This document shows, piece after piece, positions 55,500 to 64,000 of a DNA stretch of 64,000 nucleotides. Under the pieces are notes generated by a model, which had not been told where the DNA came from, made no database searches, and saw nothing but the letters and a program-made list of their open reading frames with translations. Source of the stretch: Elgaria multicarinata webbii (Eukaryota > Chordata > Lepidosauria > Squamata > Anguidae); the NCBI RefSeq assembly GCF_023053635.1, contig NC_086173.1:145808697-145872696 (forward strand), given 5' to 3'. How positions within the stretch are numbered: position 1 is the first letter of the stretch; the number at the start of each line of letters is the position of its first letter. Made by a program: the position numbers and the translations under genes.

Positions 55500-55775
55500 A
55501 ACTTTATTATTATTATTATTTACATTTATATACCGAAGCCAAAGCTGTCTGGGTGTTTTACAAAGATTAAAACACTGAACATTAAAAACCAATATACAAA
55601 ATTTAAAAGCATAAAAACAGATTAGAAACAATATCCATCTAAAACAACTATTCTGGGTCAGTTAAAAACTCAACGTATGCTGTTAAATGCCTGGGAGAAA
55701 AGTCTTGACCTGGCGCTGAAAAGATAACAAAGTTAGTGCCAGGCGAGCCTCGTCGGGGAGATCATTCCATAACTA
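55500..55775 (-). mobile_element. LINE 3' end (minus)
   Basis: (ATT)n, TTTATATACCGAAGCCAAAG and TGGGTGTTTTACAAAGAT, ending GCGAGCCTCGTCGGGGAGAT. Confidence 0.6.
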
Positions 55776-55779
55776 TATG

Positions 55780-57145
55780 TATAAATTAGCATAGGGATAG
55801 GCGACACAGTGCCTGCAGTCACCAGTGTGGCCCTGGACACCTTTCTTGGTGCCTACCAAGGTGCCCTGCCCCTTCCATTGTTTTTAGTTCACAAATCAAA
55901 TTAATTCTGTTGGTGTTGAAAGGTGTGGGTTCAGAGGAGTTTAGTGTCCTGCTCAGCCTTTGGGGCAGTTATTTATCCTTTGTCACGCCTCCCATGGCAG
56001 CTGTTTTATGGTGGTGCCCACAACAATTTCTCAAATTGCAAAGCGTGCCTGTGAAAGGAGCATGAAGAGCACTGCATCCTCCCCGCAAGGCCGACCCGAA
56101 TTCCCCAATAAGCCAGCCAGCCATTCCCTTTGGCCAGTAGGCACGGGACTTAGCACCGAGAGTTACCCGGAAGGATGCATACAAGCTTAGAGGTAGATAA
56201 GTAGTTGATCAGGCTAAGGGAAATAGCCACATTACATAAGCCAATACAGAGAACTTTTGATACAATTTCCCCAAGTAAATCAAAACACTAACTGGCCTGT
56301 CCTATATGTTACTGAAGTAAGGGGCTTCCAGGACAGGGCCTCAGCCAGGGATCTACGCCAGTCCACCATCCTTTGAGCTAGCCAGAAGGGAGAGAAATGA
56401 GCCATCTTCCACCATACCTTTTATCCCTTAGCCGTGGCAACTCTGGCAGATTCCCACCAGCCAATCCCAGGCCTGGCCCGATCCTTCTCACCCCACTATG
56501 ATGGGAAGTGTACTTTCCCACCAGCTCCAGCTGTAATCACTCATCCCACTTAGCCAAGGCCTTGATCTACAGGCACTGCCCGGGCTGTTTTGAGATAGCA
56601 CTTTCCCAAACAAACATTCTATCATGCGTGCTAGCTGGGCCTAAGCTGTTGGCAGGGCACTTAAAGGAGATGCAGTTAGCCCATCCATAGTTCTTCACAG
56701 TGCCCACAGGCCCAAAACAGCTCCATACACATGAATTAGCATGTGTAAATGTTGTGCAAATCTGTGTCCTTTTTTGGTGATGCACTTCCTCTCTTTTTGC
56801 AATTTGTAAGTGCCCACTCGACCACACTCCAACTAGAACCAACTAGAGAACCTCAAATCAGCATTTCAACAGAGATCTATCATTGGTGTCCCTGAATAAT
56901 AAACATCTTGACATGAAATTATATATGAATCTGACATAAATTTGACTGTCTTAAGCAAGTATTTTGTCGTCTACCGAAGCTTATGCCATAATAAATATAT
57001 GTATTTAAGATGCCACAAAATGGTGTGTTCTAATCCCACTTTTATGCCAAATTGTCAATATATAAATAAATATATCTTCTTACTTTTGCCACCAATTAAG
57101 TTCCTATTAAATCCTTTATGTTTAACACACAGTTGGTAATAAGGT
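55780..57145. other. Intergenic, nothing recognised
   Basis: Several short frames on both strands without motifs. No exon model could be supported. Confidence 0.4.
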
Positions 57146-57147
57146 TA

Positions 57148-57395
57148 AGATATGGGCATGGAATAAACAGACAAGGAGATTGTTTTGAGGTCAACATATT
57201 TGGTTAATTAAATTTATTTAAACTTATTTACATTATAATGTAAAATTATAGATTAGATGTTATCAATATGATTTGATGATTGCTGTAAAGGTACTGTTTC
57301 TGTGAGAAAGCAATTATTTCCTTATTTTACTTTTCTACTTGAAACCCAGTTGTCAGTTAATCCTTTTCTACCTTTATCTAGTTAGCCAGAAGCTA
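57148..57395. repeat. Left partner of a distant inverted repeat
   Basis: Contains GGTACTGTTTCTGTGAGAAA and CAGTTAATCCTTTTCTACCT. The reverse complement matches 61285-61562 at moderate identity. Confidence 0.65.
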
Positions 57396-57880
57396 TACAA
57401 GTAGTTTTCCTTCTGGTCAGGAACATACCGTCACATAGGACTGATCAAAGTCTCTCAGTGGACTTCCAGCTTAAGAGTCTTTGACTCACAGGCCTAGTTT
57501 AGCTTCCCCTGAAGTCTTCCTTCTGGTCAGACTTGATGCCCAGAACACAGCAAAAGCATAACTCAATTGCCTACTCTAAAGGCTTCTACTGTCACTCTGG
57601 CCAGAAGCACTTCTAGAGAATCACCTCTGAAGGCTTCTTTTCCTTGCTGGTTCTCACAACATCTGTCTTCAGTGATTCTAACTATACTTCTTCAACCACT
57701 TGTCTTGCCTACTCCCTCAAGCTCTTTTCTGCTGACGAATTCACTGAACATATAATGCTTTAAGTGACCATTTTTATGCTCTGTCCACTTCCTCTGACCA
57801 ATGGCCTTCTACTATCTCTATATTAATAGTTTTACTGCTTTTAAATTATATATTGTTTTAACTTGGTTTATGGTTTAATT

Positions 57881-58197
57881 TAGGGTGACCAAATGAAAAG
57901 GAGGTCAGGGCTCCTGTACCTTTAACAGCTGCACAGAAAAGGGAATTTCAGCAGGTGTCATTTGTATATATGGAGAACCTGGTGAAATTCCCTCTTCATC
58001 ACCACAGTTAAAGCTGCAGGAGCTATACTAGAGTGACCAGATTTAAAAGAGGGCAGGGCACCTGCAGCTTTAACTGTTGTGATGAAGAGGGAATTTCACC
58101 AGGTTCTCCATAAATACAAATGTCACCTGCTGAAATTCCCTTTTATGTGCAACTGTTAAAGATACAGGAGCCCTGACCTTTTCATTTGGTCACTCTA
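57881..58197. mobile_element. hAT-like palindromic MITE (TAGGGTGACC ends), complete copy
   Basis: Starts TAGGGTGACCAAATGAAAAG and ends TTTTCATTTGGTCACTCTA, flanked by TTTAATT on both sides (7-bp direct repeat). The arms of about 150 bp are inverted copies. Confidence 0.8.
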
Positions 58198-58204
58198 TTT
58201 AATT

Positions 58205-58304
58205 TGTTTTTAGCTGTGTATATTTACTATTTTTATACTGTATGCTTTTATCTAAGATCTTATTGATATTGGGCGGGATATAAATGTTTTAAATAAATAA
58301 ATAA
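58205..58304 (+). mobile_element. LINE-like 3' tail with (AAAT)n
   Basis: TATTTTTATACTGTATGCTT, GGGCGGGATATAAATG and AAATAAATAAATAAA. Confidence 0.5.
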
Positions 58305-58413
58305 ATCTGCCATCCTATTGGTCTATATTTAGGAGCCATCTTTGTCTGTAGAATGTTCCTTAACCAGTCTATCACAACCTGACATGTTTGATTCACTAGT
58401 TCAGTATTTAAAC

Positions 58414-60111
58414 TAGGGGTGTGATCCGCTCCGATTAGGAGCGTAGAAGCAGTAGCGGATTGGCCTGCTCCGCCTTACGCAGAGGCGGAGTAGGAGCGGA
58501 CCGCGGACCCCCTAGAAGCAAGGCGAAGAGAAGCGGCCATTTTTCGGAGCTCCTAGTTCAGGCGGAGCGCTCCGGTCGCCATCTTGAAAACATTTCACCA
58601 TAGGATTGCATTGCAGCAAATAATCGCGCATAACTACGTTCTTTTTGAAGCTATCGTTCTAGAAATTCTTGTGCTCAGAGAGTCGTGGATGGGGGTCATT
58701 TTGAGACCACTCTCACCTCTCTGCGTTGTCTGGGTCGCGTGCTATATTTTTGTGAAAATCGGGTCAACCGCACGGCTCAAACGGCGTTTTCGGCTTTTCG
58801 CCCATAGGATTGCATTGAGGGAAAGACTCGGGCATAACTGGGTTGGTTTTTAAGCTATCGTTCTGAAAATTCTTGTGCACAGAGAGTCGTGGATGCGGGT
58901 CATTTTGAGACTACTCTCAACTTTCTGCGTTGTCCGGGTCGCGCGCTAGAAGTTTTTTAAAAATCGGTGGGAAAAATACCTTTTTCAAAGGGCTGAGGGG
59001 CAGAGTCAGCTCCCGGTCATGATCACATGATCCCAAAGTTAGAGGAGGGGATAGGCAAAACGGGTAACTTGGGATTCTGGGAAACTTCTCTTTCTTCATC
59101 TGAACGGGCTTTTCCCAGTGTTTTTTAAAACAGTAGCCCTACCAAATGCACAAACACAACCTGAAATCATATACTAAGCCAAGAATAAGAGATAGAAACA
59201 CAGCACTGCTCCCCACCCTAACCTTGGTGAACAACTGAATAGATGTGGTGCAAGGGGATGAGCTCCCCTAGGGCATCTCATCGTGGACGTGCCCCCACTC
59301 TCTCCTGCACTGGAAGGCCATTAGAGCCTTCCAAAGAGAGTAAAACGGTGGAGCAATGCCTATCATGAGTCGAAGTGAGCGTTTACTTCTCAGTGGTGGA
59401 GCGATGCCTATTATGAGTTGAAGTGAGCGTTTACTTCTCAGTGGTGGAGCGATGCCTGTTATGAGTTGAAGTGAGCATTTTACTTCTTCTCAGAGCTGTT
59501 GGTGGCTGTCTTGAACTGGCAGCTACTTCCCCCTCCCCCGGGCACATCCCCCTATTGCTGGTAAAAGACAGATATAGCCTTTTTTTAAAAATTCTTCTTG
59601 CTGTTTATTGAGCAACACTGCTGCTTTTAATTCCACCCCTCCTTTGTTTATTGATTGATTTATTCCATTTTATATGCATTACTGGCTTATCCTTGGCTCA
59701 CTTCCTTATGCCCCCAGAAATGCCAGCTGCATGCCTGCCTGCCTTCCCTCCCTCCTCCCCTGCCCACCTCGCAGGGATGTTGTGTGTGGGGTGCCCGATT
59801 TTCAAAAATTCGCCAAAAATCAGGGGATGATGGGATTGCTTTGAAACTTGGCGTGCGTGTGTATATCCCCATGAGGTGTCATGGTGCCAAACATGAGGTT
59901 TCTAACTTGAACAGAAAAAAAGTTGTATAATTTTTTAGCTTTCAATGCAAGCCTATGGGGGGGGGGGGGGAAACGGAGCTCCGGATCCGGATCCGGAGCT
60001 CCGGGCGGAGCGGAGCGGAAGTGGGCGGAGCGGGGGCGGGGCGGAGCGGCCCGATCCGGAAAATGGCGGATCTGCAAGTGAAGCGGAGCGGGGGGTCCGT
60101 GCACACCCCTA
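58414..60111. mobile_element. hAT-like non-autonomous DNA transposon, 1698 bp, with 8-bp target duplication
   Basis: Terminal inverted repeats TAGGGGTGTG and CACACCCCTA are flanked by an exact 8-bp direct repeat ATTTAAAC (58406-58413 and 60112-60119), the hAT signature. Both sub-terminal regions are GC-rich with repeated GGAGCGG/CCGCTCC motifs. The interior holds an imperfect tandem duplication with a period of about 204 bp (58601-58985) and three 48-bp units (59347-59491). There is no transposase ORF, so it depends on a partner. The sharp ends and exact duplication suggest a fairly young insertion. Confidence 0.85.
59347..59491 (+). repeat. 48-bp tandem repeat, three units
   Basis: Units begin GGTGGAGCAATGCCTATCAT, with one or two changes between them, inside the hAT-like element. 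Confidence 0.88.
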
Positions 60112-60119
60112 ATTTAAAC

Positions 60120-60840
60120 AGCTGAACCAAATGTAAATTGGTTAAGGTCAAAACTGCTTCCTTGTGATGGGAACTGCTGTAATTACAGTTGATGGGCTAA
60201 ACAGTTAGGCTTCAGAAGAGATAACTTTCTCACTATTAAACACAATCACAACAATATTATATTCCATAGCATATCCTAGTTTTCAGGCTTACACAATAGA
60301 TAATATTTTACCTTAGAGGTCTTGATTCTCCACATGTAATTTTATTTAGAATGTGATTTATTATCTTGAGCATATATATGGGTGCCAGCAGGTTGTCTTC
60401 AGTCCAGTTACAGACCTGCTCAGTGTCAATGTAGTTGTGTGAAATATTATTCTAAAACCACTTACCTGAGAGTAATCCTGCCCCGCTGAACCTAGTAGGA
60501 CTTACTTCGAAGGAAACATATTTAGGATTGCACTGCACTAATGCGCAGACAGCCAACCCCAGGCCAACCTTGGAGCCAGGATTCTGTGTGGCCTAATCCA
60601 GTGTAGCAACCATGTTGTGAATGGTTAGAGCAGTGGTATCAGACTATCAGAGATACTACTCAGCTTCTTCAGATTGTTCGTTGGTATGGGATGCCTGGAG
60701 TACATCCTCCCTCTTTTTTGTTTTGTATTGTTGAAAATTTACAATTAAAAATATTTTTTAAAAATGCCTGGAGTGCTGTGACACCTGTCCTTTTCTGTTT
60801 GTAAAGCAGAGGCAGCCAACAACATGTGCTGAGTTTGTTT
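60120..60840. other. Intergenic
   Basis: A TGCAATCCTAT-family copy is at about 60468-60540 (CCTAGTAGGACTTACTTCGA). The rest is unassigned. Confidence 0.4.
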
Positions 60841-60844
60841 GTTT

Positions 60845-61008
60845 TTAACTGACCCCAGAACAGTTGTTTTAAAAGGATATTGTTGTTTTTATGCTTTTAT
60901 GGTTTTAAATTGTGTATATTTGTTTTTAATGTTCACTGTTTTTAGCTTTTGTAAATGGCCCAGAGAGCTTAGGCTATGGGGCGGTATATAAATGTAACAA
61001 ATAAATAA
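60845..61008 (+). mobile_element. LINE 3'-end fragment with (AAAT)n tail
   Basis: TGTGTATATTTGTTTTTAAT, AGCTTTTGTAAATGGCCC and GGGGCGGTATATAAATG. Confidence 0.65.
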
Positions 61009-61009
61009 A

Positions 61010-61118
61010 CATCTGGAGGACCATAACTCCCATCATCCCTCATCACTAAATGCAGTTTGCAGGCTAGGACGGATGAAGGTTGCCGTCCAAGAACATCAGG
61101 AGGGCCACAAATTTCCAC
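61010..61118. mobile_element. Palindromic MITE (CTACAACTCCCATCAT family)
   Basis: ACATCTGGAGGACCATAACT with CCCATCATCCC, ending CAGGAGGGCCACAAATTTCC. Confidence 0.55.
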
Positions 61119-61284
61119 CTTAAAGGATCTCAGAAAACAAGGCTTAGAATTACCCTTGCATGAGACCCCATAGAACGAATGTTAGCTAGCACAAACAATC
61201 ATAGGCTCAGTCCACTGAGATATTTTGCTCAGTCCCATATGTCTGTAAATTCCTGGGAAGGGGGGAAATACAGTCTAGACCTCT

Positions 61285-61562
61285 GAGTTGTGAGAGAACT
61301 AACTAGGTAGAGGTATAAAAGGAATAACTGGCAAATGGATTTCAAATACTCAAAGGCGGGATGTAAATAGAATAAATAAATAAATAAATAGGAAAATAAC
61401 TGCTTCCTTACAGAAACTGTACCTTTATAGTAATCATTAAAACATATTGATAACTTCTAATCTATAAAGTTACATTCTAATATAAATAAGTTTAAATAAA
61501 CAATATATGTTAATTTTTCAAATCAATCTCGTCTCTTTATCCCATGCCTATATCCACTAGAT
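61285..61562. repeat. Right partner of a distant inverted repeat
   Basis: CAGAAACTGTACCTTTATAG and CTAACTAGGTAGAGGTATAA pair with 57148-57395 on the opposite strand. Interrupted by a short (AAAT)n LINE tail at about 61340-61392. Confidence 0.65.
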
Positions 61563-61774
61563 ATAGACTGTTGGTCTGATTTTGTACCAGGTGCCAAACC
61601 ACAAGTGGCAAAGATTTGTAATCAGATTTCCTGACTTTTTAAAAAAACAAAAACAAAAAACACAAGCAACAACTTTAAGGCAGCCACGGGTATTTTGACT
61701 TTGATTAGAGCAGGGGCGCGGGAGTAGGTAAAGCAAGCGAAGAAGTCCCCCTCCCCTGAGTATTTTGTTGTGTA

Positions 61775-61945
61775 CCTATGCATATGTTTTGCATGCAGAA
61801 GGTGTTAGATTCGCTCTCTGGCTTCTGCACTTAAAAGGAAGGAGTAAAAAGAAAGAAAAAAGGACTGAGTAGCAGTTATAGGAGAGCCTGGAGAACTACT
61901 GCCAATCAGAAGAGACAATACTGGGCTAGCTGGACCAATTAGCTA
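61775..61945 (+). mobile_element. tRNA-derived SINE, family 1, decayed
   Basis: TTTTGCATGCAGAAGGTGTT in the head and GACAATACTGGGCTAGCTGG at the end. Box B is poorly kept. Confidence 0.55.
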
Positions 61946-62315
61946 AGGCAAATATGTATGTTTCTAGCAACTTGAGAGGGAGGGATGATTTAGATTGGCC
62001 TAGAAGGCTAAACATCCCCTCCGCCAGGGACCACTGCACCATCACTCCAATTAAACTCAGAGCACCCCACTGCCTCTTTACAGTAACTTTTGAAAACAAA
62101 ATCAAGAGATTCGATGACAAATTTCATGCCTTAAGTGTGGTTGGGCTCTCTGGCAGCTCCTTATAGTCACATGAAAAGCAAACTCAAATGCTGGGTCCAG
62201 CTCCTCGTATTAAGCTGACGCAGCCAAATACTTGTATTCAACGCCAATCCAACTTCCTCCTTACAGCCCGCAGGAATGAACAGACTATTTCAAACGCAGC
62301 CTGATATGATCTCAG

Positions 62316-62320
62316 CCAAT
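62316..62320 (+). promoter_or_regulatory. CCAAT box of gene 5
   Basis: Context CAGCCAATCCGGG, nearly identical to the boxes of genes 2 and 3. It is followed by a (GA)n stretch, but no ATG occurs where the start codon should be. Confidence 0.55.
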
Positions 62321-62497
62321 CCGGGGGGAGAGAGAGAGAGAGATTAAGTCAAACAGTAACACATCCAGGCGGAGAGAGGAAAGCGAAACTTAACTTCTGG
62401 CTCTCTGGAAGAGAGAACCAGAGAGAACCAGCATCTGGCAAGGATTGTAGACATTGTCAAATGCCTGAATCTCGATACCCTGGAAGACGGTGGTAGG

Positions 62498-63105
62498 ATG
62501 TGTGAGAAACACTCAGAACTTCTCAAAGTCTTCTGTAAAGATGATCAAATCCCCATCTGCCTGGTGTGTGATCTATCCAAGGAGCACCGACATCACACTG
62601 TGATTCCTATAGAGGAAGCAGCTCAGGATTACAAGGTAGAGTCTTGTCCTCCACTGACAATCAGCATGTGAGATAAGGTGGTGGGGGGAGATGGAGGAAC
62701 TTAAAAGGCCTAGCTAGAGCTTGGGTGTGCAGCCTAGAACATATCCCACAATCTTTTGCAAAGCACCAGCATTACATATGCAAGTAGATGAGACTAGTCA
62801 ACAAAGAAGCTGGAAACTGCAGCCGTTCCTTGAAAGTATAATTTAGAGCACAGGGATTGTCGTGTTGGGTTCTACGGCACCAGAATTATAAGACACGTTT
62901 GGAGACTGGGAAATGCCACAGAAATAAATCACATATAACAATAAAGATTCCTCCTTGTCCCCTGTACAAATCCCCTAAATCCCAGTTCAGTAATTTCTCT
63001 GTTCAAAAGGAACAATTTCAGATGGAACTAAAGACTTGGAAGCAAATGAGAGAAACTCTCCAGGCACTGAAGCTGGCAGAAGAGGGACGAAGCTGGAAAT
63101 CTCTG
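62498..63105 (+). CDS. TRIM-like gene lacking the RING, partial at window end (gene 5)
   Basis: Exon 1 keeps the end of the RING-to-B-box linker (NQHLARIVDIVKCL) and a full B-box 2 (CEKHSELLKVFC, PICLVC, EHRHH), ending [10 protein letters not shown] before GTAGAG at 62636. Exon 2 (63010-63105) is the standard 96-bp coiled-coil start, EQFQMELKTWKQMRETLQAL. The RING is gone: the promoter-like CCAAT at 62316 is followed within about 100 bp by the linker, with no Cys/His pattern in any frame. The first in-frame ATG is 62498. An upstream ATG at 62461 opens an out-of-frame ORF of 11 codons ending at 62496. The gene could make a RING-less B-box/coiled-coil protein or be decaying. It resembles gene 4 and continues past the window. 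Confidence 0.65.
63010..63105 (+). CDS. Gene 5 exon 2: coiled-coil start (96 bp)
   Basis: 32 codons in phase 0, acceptor TTCAAAAG, donor GTATGT, ending GRSWKSL. Intact, which argues for recent or present selection on this gene. Confidence 0.87.
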
Positions 63106-63344
63106 GTATGTCAGAAGTTCTCAAAGGGTAGATTGGGAGGGCTGCCCATTCCCCCCCCCCCATCTGTCAGGGCTTTGGTCCTTGTAACAGCTGAACGACA
63201 GCATGAATATCCAATGTTGGAGAAGGCTAAATCTGCAGAATTTTATACATGTTAATGGTACAGGAGCTATGCTAGGAAAAAGTATTGGGCGGGGGTAACA
63301 ACCCTAAAAGAGAGAGAGAGAGATCATGTGGCAGTTACTTTACC

Positions 63345-64000
63345 GCCCATCTTTTTTTTAATCCTTTTATTATTTTCACAAATCATAACTAGAAAAAGGT
63401 AAAGAAAAGAAGGGAAACTTACAACATTGCAAACAACATAAGGACTCGGACCATCCATGCATTTAGAGTTCTAATGCATCATAAAAAGTGACCAATTCTG
63501 AATAAACTTGTTTATAGAGCTTTGTTCTTTATATCTTCTTAAATAAGTCAATTTTATCATATGAACCATGTCCCAGACATTCTGTAACCTATCTTCATTA
63601 GCCAGGATCTTGATCTTCTAGAAAGAAGCTATCAATATTTTACTGACGGTTAAAAGATTAACAATAAGCTCCAAATCAGTTTAAATTTAAGTCTGTAACA
63701 TAGCCAAGTAAAACATACAGTAGATCCATCGATATCATATGTCCAATCATTCCATAAATATTTTGCAAAACCATTATCCCCACTTTGTTTTAATATTGAG
63801 CATTGGAGAGACAAAACCGACAACTGCTTTCACATTAGTTGGAAAGCCAAGAAGGAGCTGAATTCATTCCTGTGGCTGTGGGATCTGCTGCAAGCTCTCT
63901 TTTTATATTATGTCTGTCTTCACCCTCAAGTCATTGTGTGCTGACATAAGGTTGCCCATCACTCCAACCTGCCTCTCTTAGGTAATGAATACAGACAGTC
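63345..64000 (-). mobile_element. AT-rich LINE-like sequence (possible L1-type 3' end)
   Basis: Starts TTTTTTTAATCCTTTTATTA and continues as A/T-rich DNA to the window end. A similar opening (TTTTTATTAAGGATTTTCAC) is at about 17410. Identification is weak. No gene 5 exon 3 was found here. Confidence 0.3.

Noticed and set aside
54026-62300. A SPRY exon belonging to gene 4
   Set aside because: No frame on the plus strand shows LDPDTA-, WEV- or LDYE-like motifs, and AATAAA follows at 54445.

Overview
The window is vertebrate nuclear DNA, most likely from a squamate reptile (lizard or snake). This is inferred from spliced TRIM-family genes in a dense background of CR1/L2-type LINE tails, tRNA-derived SINEs, small palindromic DNA transposons with hAT- or Harbinger-like ends, and a broken DIRS-type tyrosine-recombinase retroelement. 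No bacterial, organellar, CRISPR or stand-alone RNA genes were seen.

The host content is a cluster of five TRIM (RING / B-box / coiled-coil) genes, three on the minus strand and then two on the plus strand. (1) 1937-2902 (-): first exon of a TRIM with an unusual Gln/His/Pro-rich N-terminus and a Pro/Ala-rich linker between RING and B-box; the rest lies left of the window. (2) 6348-27716 (-): complete seven-exon RING-B-box-coiled-coil-PRY/SPRY gene, predicted 489 aa. (3) 33083-44717 (-): complete seven-exon gene of the same design, 473 aa. (4) 47109-54025 (+): eight-exon gene, about 402 aa, with intact RING, B-box and coiled coil, but with a short basic tail on its own exons in place of PRY/SPRY. 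(5) 62.3 kb to the window end (+): a related gene whose first exon keeps the B-box but has lost the whole RING; it continues past the window. Genes 2-4 share the internal exon sizes 96, 231 and 23 bp, which supports the splice models.

The proteins are expected to be cytoplasmic or nuclear E3 ubiquitin ligases (RING) that dimerise by the coiled coil; in genes 2 and 3 the B30.2 domain would choose the target. Clustered TRIM genes of this class occur in the amniote MHC-linked TRIM/BTN region, but nothing else here proves that location. Genes 1, 2, 3 and 5 share a CCAAT box just upstream of where exon 1 begins or should begin.

Layout: 1-1.9 kb, unrecognised ORF fragment and a palindromic element; 1.9-3.0 kb, gene 1; 3-6.3 kb, nested palindromic elements; 6.3-27.7 kb, gene 2, whose introns hold two DIRS remnants, a decayed C2H2 zinc-finger fragment and many LINE/SINE pieces; 27.7-33 kb, repeat-rich spacer; 33-44.7 kb, gene 3; 44.7-47.1 kb, divergent spacer; 47.1-54.0 kb, gene 4 with a 660-bp palindrome in its last intron; 54-62.3 kb, gene-poor DNA with a 1.7-kb hAT-like element and a separated inverted-repeat pair; 62.3-64 kb, gene 5.

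Exon joins are read from GT/AG signals, frame and family exon sizes. Repeat family names are from memory of such elements, without a library search. No clearly new biological system was found; the most unusual items are the SPRY-less TRIM, the RING-deleted TRIM and the palindrome.
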